From positions 1 to 6,063 of the forward strand of contig JAGHVA010000118.1 in NCBI GenBank assembly GCA_018064565.1: DNA of 6,063 bases. Reading direction: 5' to 3'. Below the pieces are notes generated by a model that was not told the origin of the DNA, ran no database searches, and saw only the letters and a program-made list of their open reading frames with translations. The stretch is from Candidatus Colimorpha onthohippi (GTDB lineage Bacteria > Bacteroidota > Bacteroidia > Bacteroidales > P3). This document shows positions 4,586 to 6,063 of this stretch, in pieces. Position numbers and translations under genes: made by a program. Position 1 is the first letter of the stretch. The number at the start of each line of letters is the position of its first letter.

Positions 4586-5719
4586 ATGCATAGGTATGCT
4601 ACCCTTGACGGTCTCCGCGGCATTGCTGCGCTGGCCGTTTTAGTTTATCACTTGTTTGAGGCGGTCGCCTTTGCTAATGGCGATGCCGAGCAACAGATGT
4701 TTCACGGATTTCTGGCTGTTGACTTCTTCTTCCTTTTGTCTGGATTTGTCATGGGGCATGCTTACGACAACAAGATGAATGCCGCCAACTCGCACAACCG
4801 GCTCACCTTTTGTAGATTGATGCTAACCCGTATTATCCGACTGCATCCCATGATTATAATCGGTTCATTAACGGGTCTCATAGTTTATATCGCCCAAGGA
4901 TGCACCAGATGGGACGGAACCATGATGCCGTGGTCAACCATTCTAATTGGCTTTATCCTGTCATTACTCATAATACCCTCTCCGCTGTCTAACGATTTAA
5001 GAGGCAACACCGAAGCATTCCCTCTCAACGGCCCCTCATGGTCACTTTTTTTGGAATATGTGGGAAGCATCCTCTATGGTCTAATCCTACACAAGCTAAA
5101 GACCCGCCATGTGGCGTATATCGCAGTTGTATCTGCCCTTGGATACGCTGCAATTGGGATTTTGACCTATGGGGATGAGTCGTCCACCTTGGCTTTTGGA
5201 TGGTCTTCCACCACGCCTCAACTGATTGGAGGATTGTTACGAATGCTTACCTCATACACCATAGGGTTGACACTGTGGCGGCTGATTCGACACAAAAGAC
5301 CATCGTCATTACATCCAACTGTGTCATGCTGCATTGCAGCAATGTTACTGACTGCACTGCTATGCACACCAAGTTTAGGGAACCTCAACCTCTGGTATGA
5401 ATGGATCTGCATCTGCGTTGTTTTTCCAATAGTAATCTGGATAGCTGCCAGCGAAAGCACACACACAACGCCAACTATATTGCATAATACCTGTACTTGG
5501 ATTGGAGAGCTGTCCTACCCATTGTATGCTATCCACTACCCTTTGATTTACCTATACATCGGGTGGATAAACCAAGATCTGCACCCGTTCGGGCCTTACA
5601 GTTGGTGCACACCCGTTGCGATAGCGGCAATAGCCATACTCGCAGCAGTCGCTTGCATGCGGCTATACGATCGCCCCGTCAGAAATTGGCTAACTCATGC
5701 CACCCAACAAAAAAGATAG
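4586..5719 (+). CDS. Acyltransferase family 3 (OafA/YrhL-type) integral membrane protein
   Basis: This 377-residue polytopic inner-membrane protein has roughly ten hydrophobic segments and fits the acyltransferase-3 family, which moves acetyl or other acyl groups onto extracytoplasmic sugars or lipids. The N-terminal motif LDGLRGIAALAVLVYH spans 7-22; R11 and H22 correspond to the conserved and probably catalytic Arg and His. FFFLLSGFVMG at 47-57 is the second signature, and LTRIIRLHPM at 80-89 corresponds to the basic R-x-x-R-[IL]-x-P loop. NGPSWSLFLEY at 148-158 is the WSL-x-x-E motif, and WIGELSYPLYAIHYP near 305-319 is the terminal signature. No SGNH hydrolase or other domain is attached. 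The acceptor cannot be read from the sequence; O-acetylation of a surface polysaccharide is the usual role. The gene starts 25 bases past trpS, with no promoter visible between them, and ends before a shared terminator. Its link to trpS is probably transcriptional convenience only. Confidence 0.9.
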   Translation: MHRYATLDGLRGIAALAVLVYHLFEAVAFANGDAEQQMFHGFLAVDFFFLLSGFVMGHAYDNKMNAANSHNRLTFCRLMLTRIIRLHPMIIIGSLTGLIVYIAQGCTRWDGTMMPWSTILIGFILSLLIIPSPLSNDLRGNTEAFPLNGPSWSLFLEYVGSILYGLILHKLKTRHVAYIAVVSALGYAAIGILTYGDESSTLAFGWSSTTPQLIGGLLRMLTSYTIGLTLWRLIRHKRPSSLHPTVSCCIAAMLLTALLCTPSLGNLNLWYEWICICVVFPIVIWIAASESTHTTPTILHNTCTWIGELSYPLYAIHYPLIYLYIGWINQDLHPFGPYSWCTPVAIAAIAILAAVACMRLYDRPVRNWLTHATQQKR

Positions 5720-5750
5720 GGTTTACCGCTACCATAATATACTCAAATAC

Positions 5751-5788
5751 AAAAAAAAAGTTGTGTCTCAAACAAGACACAACCTTTT
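5751..5788. terminator. Bidirectional Rho-independent terminator between convergent genes
   Basis: GTTGTGTCT (5760-5768) and AGACACAAC (5775-5783) form a perfect 9-bp stem with a 6-base loop. On the minus strand it is followed by nine Ts (5759-5751), a strong terminator for the lipoprotein gene that stops at 5813. On the plus strand it is followed by CTTTTG and preceded by the A-run, suiting the acyltransferase gene that stops at 5719. Confidence 0.85.
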
Positions 5789-5812
5789 GATTTCTAATGA
5801 TTGATAAATCAA

Positions 5813-6004
5813 TTACTGAGCTTGAGCCTCAGTCTGAACCTCTGCAGCAGCTTCTTCAACAGGAAGAGTGTCAGCAACTGGCTCTTCAACCATTACTTCC
5901 TCAACTACTGGAGAATCAACAACAGCCTCTTCAGTGGCGTTATTGTTGCAAGCGGCGAAAGCGAACATACCAGCAACGGCCAAGCAGAACATTACTTTTT
6001 TCAT
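5813..6004 (-). CDS. Small acidic lipoprotein (63 aa)
   Basis: The N-terminus MKKVMFCLAVAGMFAFAACNNN is a lipoprotein signal peptide: two Lys, a hydrophobic core, and a lipobox-like FAAC with the lipidated Cys at residue 19. Cut by signal peptidase II, the mature chain would be 45 residues. That chain contains about ten Glu and two Asp but no Lys or Arg. It is built around degenerate Val-Glu-Glu units (VVEEVMVEEP, LPVEEAAAE), so it is probably disordered and strongly negative. Similar short CNN/CGN-type acidic lipoproteins are common in Bacteroidales, but I know of no assigned function. Whether it faces the periplasm or the surface is unclear; acidic residues begin at +7 from Cys, and a clear surface-export motif is not seen. 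It is a single-gene unit ending in the terminator at 5783-5751. The promoter is not resolved; TAATCTTTTC on the minus strand (6047-6038) is an imperfect -7 candidate. Composition is highly repetitive, but the codons and signal peptide support a real gene. Confidence 0.85.
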   Translation of the reverse strand: MKKVMFCLAVAGMFAFAACNNNATEEAVVDSPVVEEVMVEEPVADTLPVEEAAAEVQTEAQAQ

Positions 6005-6063
6005 TTCTTTGAAAATTTAATTGTTTGTTATTAGTTAGAAAAGATTATCTCTATTCATTAACG

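Noticed and set aside
5797..6034. Two plus-strand frames rich in Gln and Leu or in Ser and Leu, opposite the lipoprotein gene
   Set aside because: These are the complements of the repetitive Glu/Val codons. The lipoprotein reading has a proper signal peptide and lipobox, and its own terminator.

Overview
The window reads as a chromosomal segment of a Bacteroidota (Bacteroidales-like) bacterium. Three things point there. Upstream regions carry the TAnnTTTG -7 element typical of this phylum, and start codons lack Shine-Dalgarno sequences but follow A/T-rich stretches. One gene ends in a type IX secretion (T9SS) type A sorting domain. The ECF sigma factor and the small acidic lipoprotein are of types common in Bacteroidales. 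No mobile element, CRISPR array, tRNA or rRNA was seen. This looks like ordinary core or near-core chromosome rather than an accessory island.

Layout from left to right. Positions 1-46 probably hold the last codons of a plus-strand gene. A gene-poor stretch follows, with an orphan minus-strand promoter-like sequence and a strong hairpin terminator. Next is a minus-strand gene for a 158-residue T9SS cargo protein. It is transcribed divergently from a plus-strand ECF sigma factor across a 346-bp A/T-rich intergenic region with a promoter for each. Downstream of the sigma gene are a long hairpin terminator and a previously unlisted 51-codon ORF. That ORF overlaps by a few bases, tail to tail, with a minus-strand mannose-1-phosphate guanylyltransferase gene (manC-type). 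A second divergent promoter region separates manC from plus-strand trpS (tryptophanyl-tRNA synthetase), which is followed 25 bp later by an acyltransferase-3 membrane protein. A bidirectional terminator separates this pair from a minus-strand gene for a 63-residue acidic lipoprotein near the right edge.

Functionally the genes are a mixture. ManC makes GDP-mannose for surface glycans, the acyltransferase probably O-acylates a surface glycan or lipid, and the T9SS cargo and lipoprotein are envelope or exported products. TrpS is a translation housekeeping gene. The ECF sigma factor may regulate envelope or secreted functions, but no FecR-type anti-sigma gene or SusC/D pair lies beside it.

The points most worth a second look are: the small ORF in the sigma-factor transcription unit and its antisense relation to the manC 3' end; a possible small RNA ending at the same hairpin; a short upstream ORF whose stop overlaps the trpS start as ATGA; and the stand-alone 'GQV...QGVQQPY' T9SS protein. 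I found no convincing new multi-gene system.
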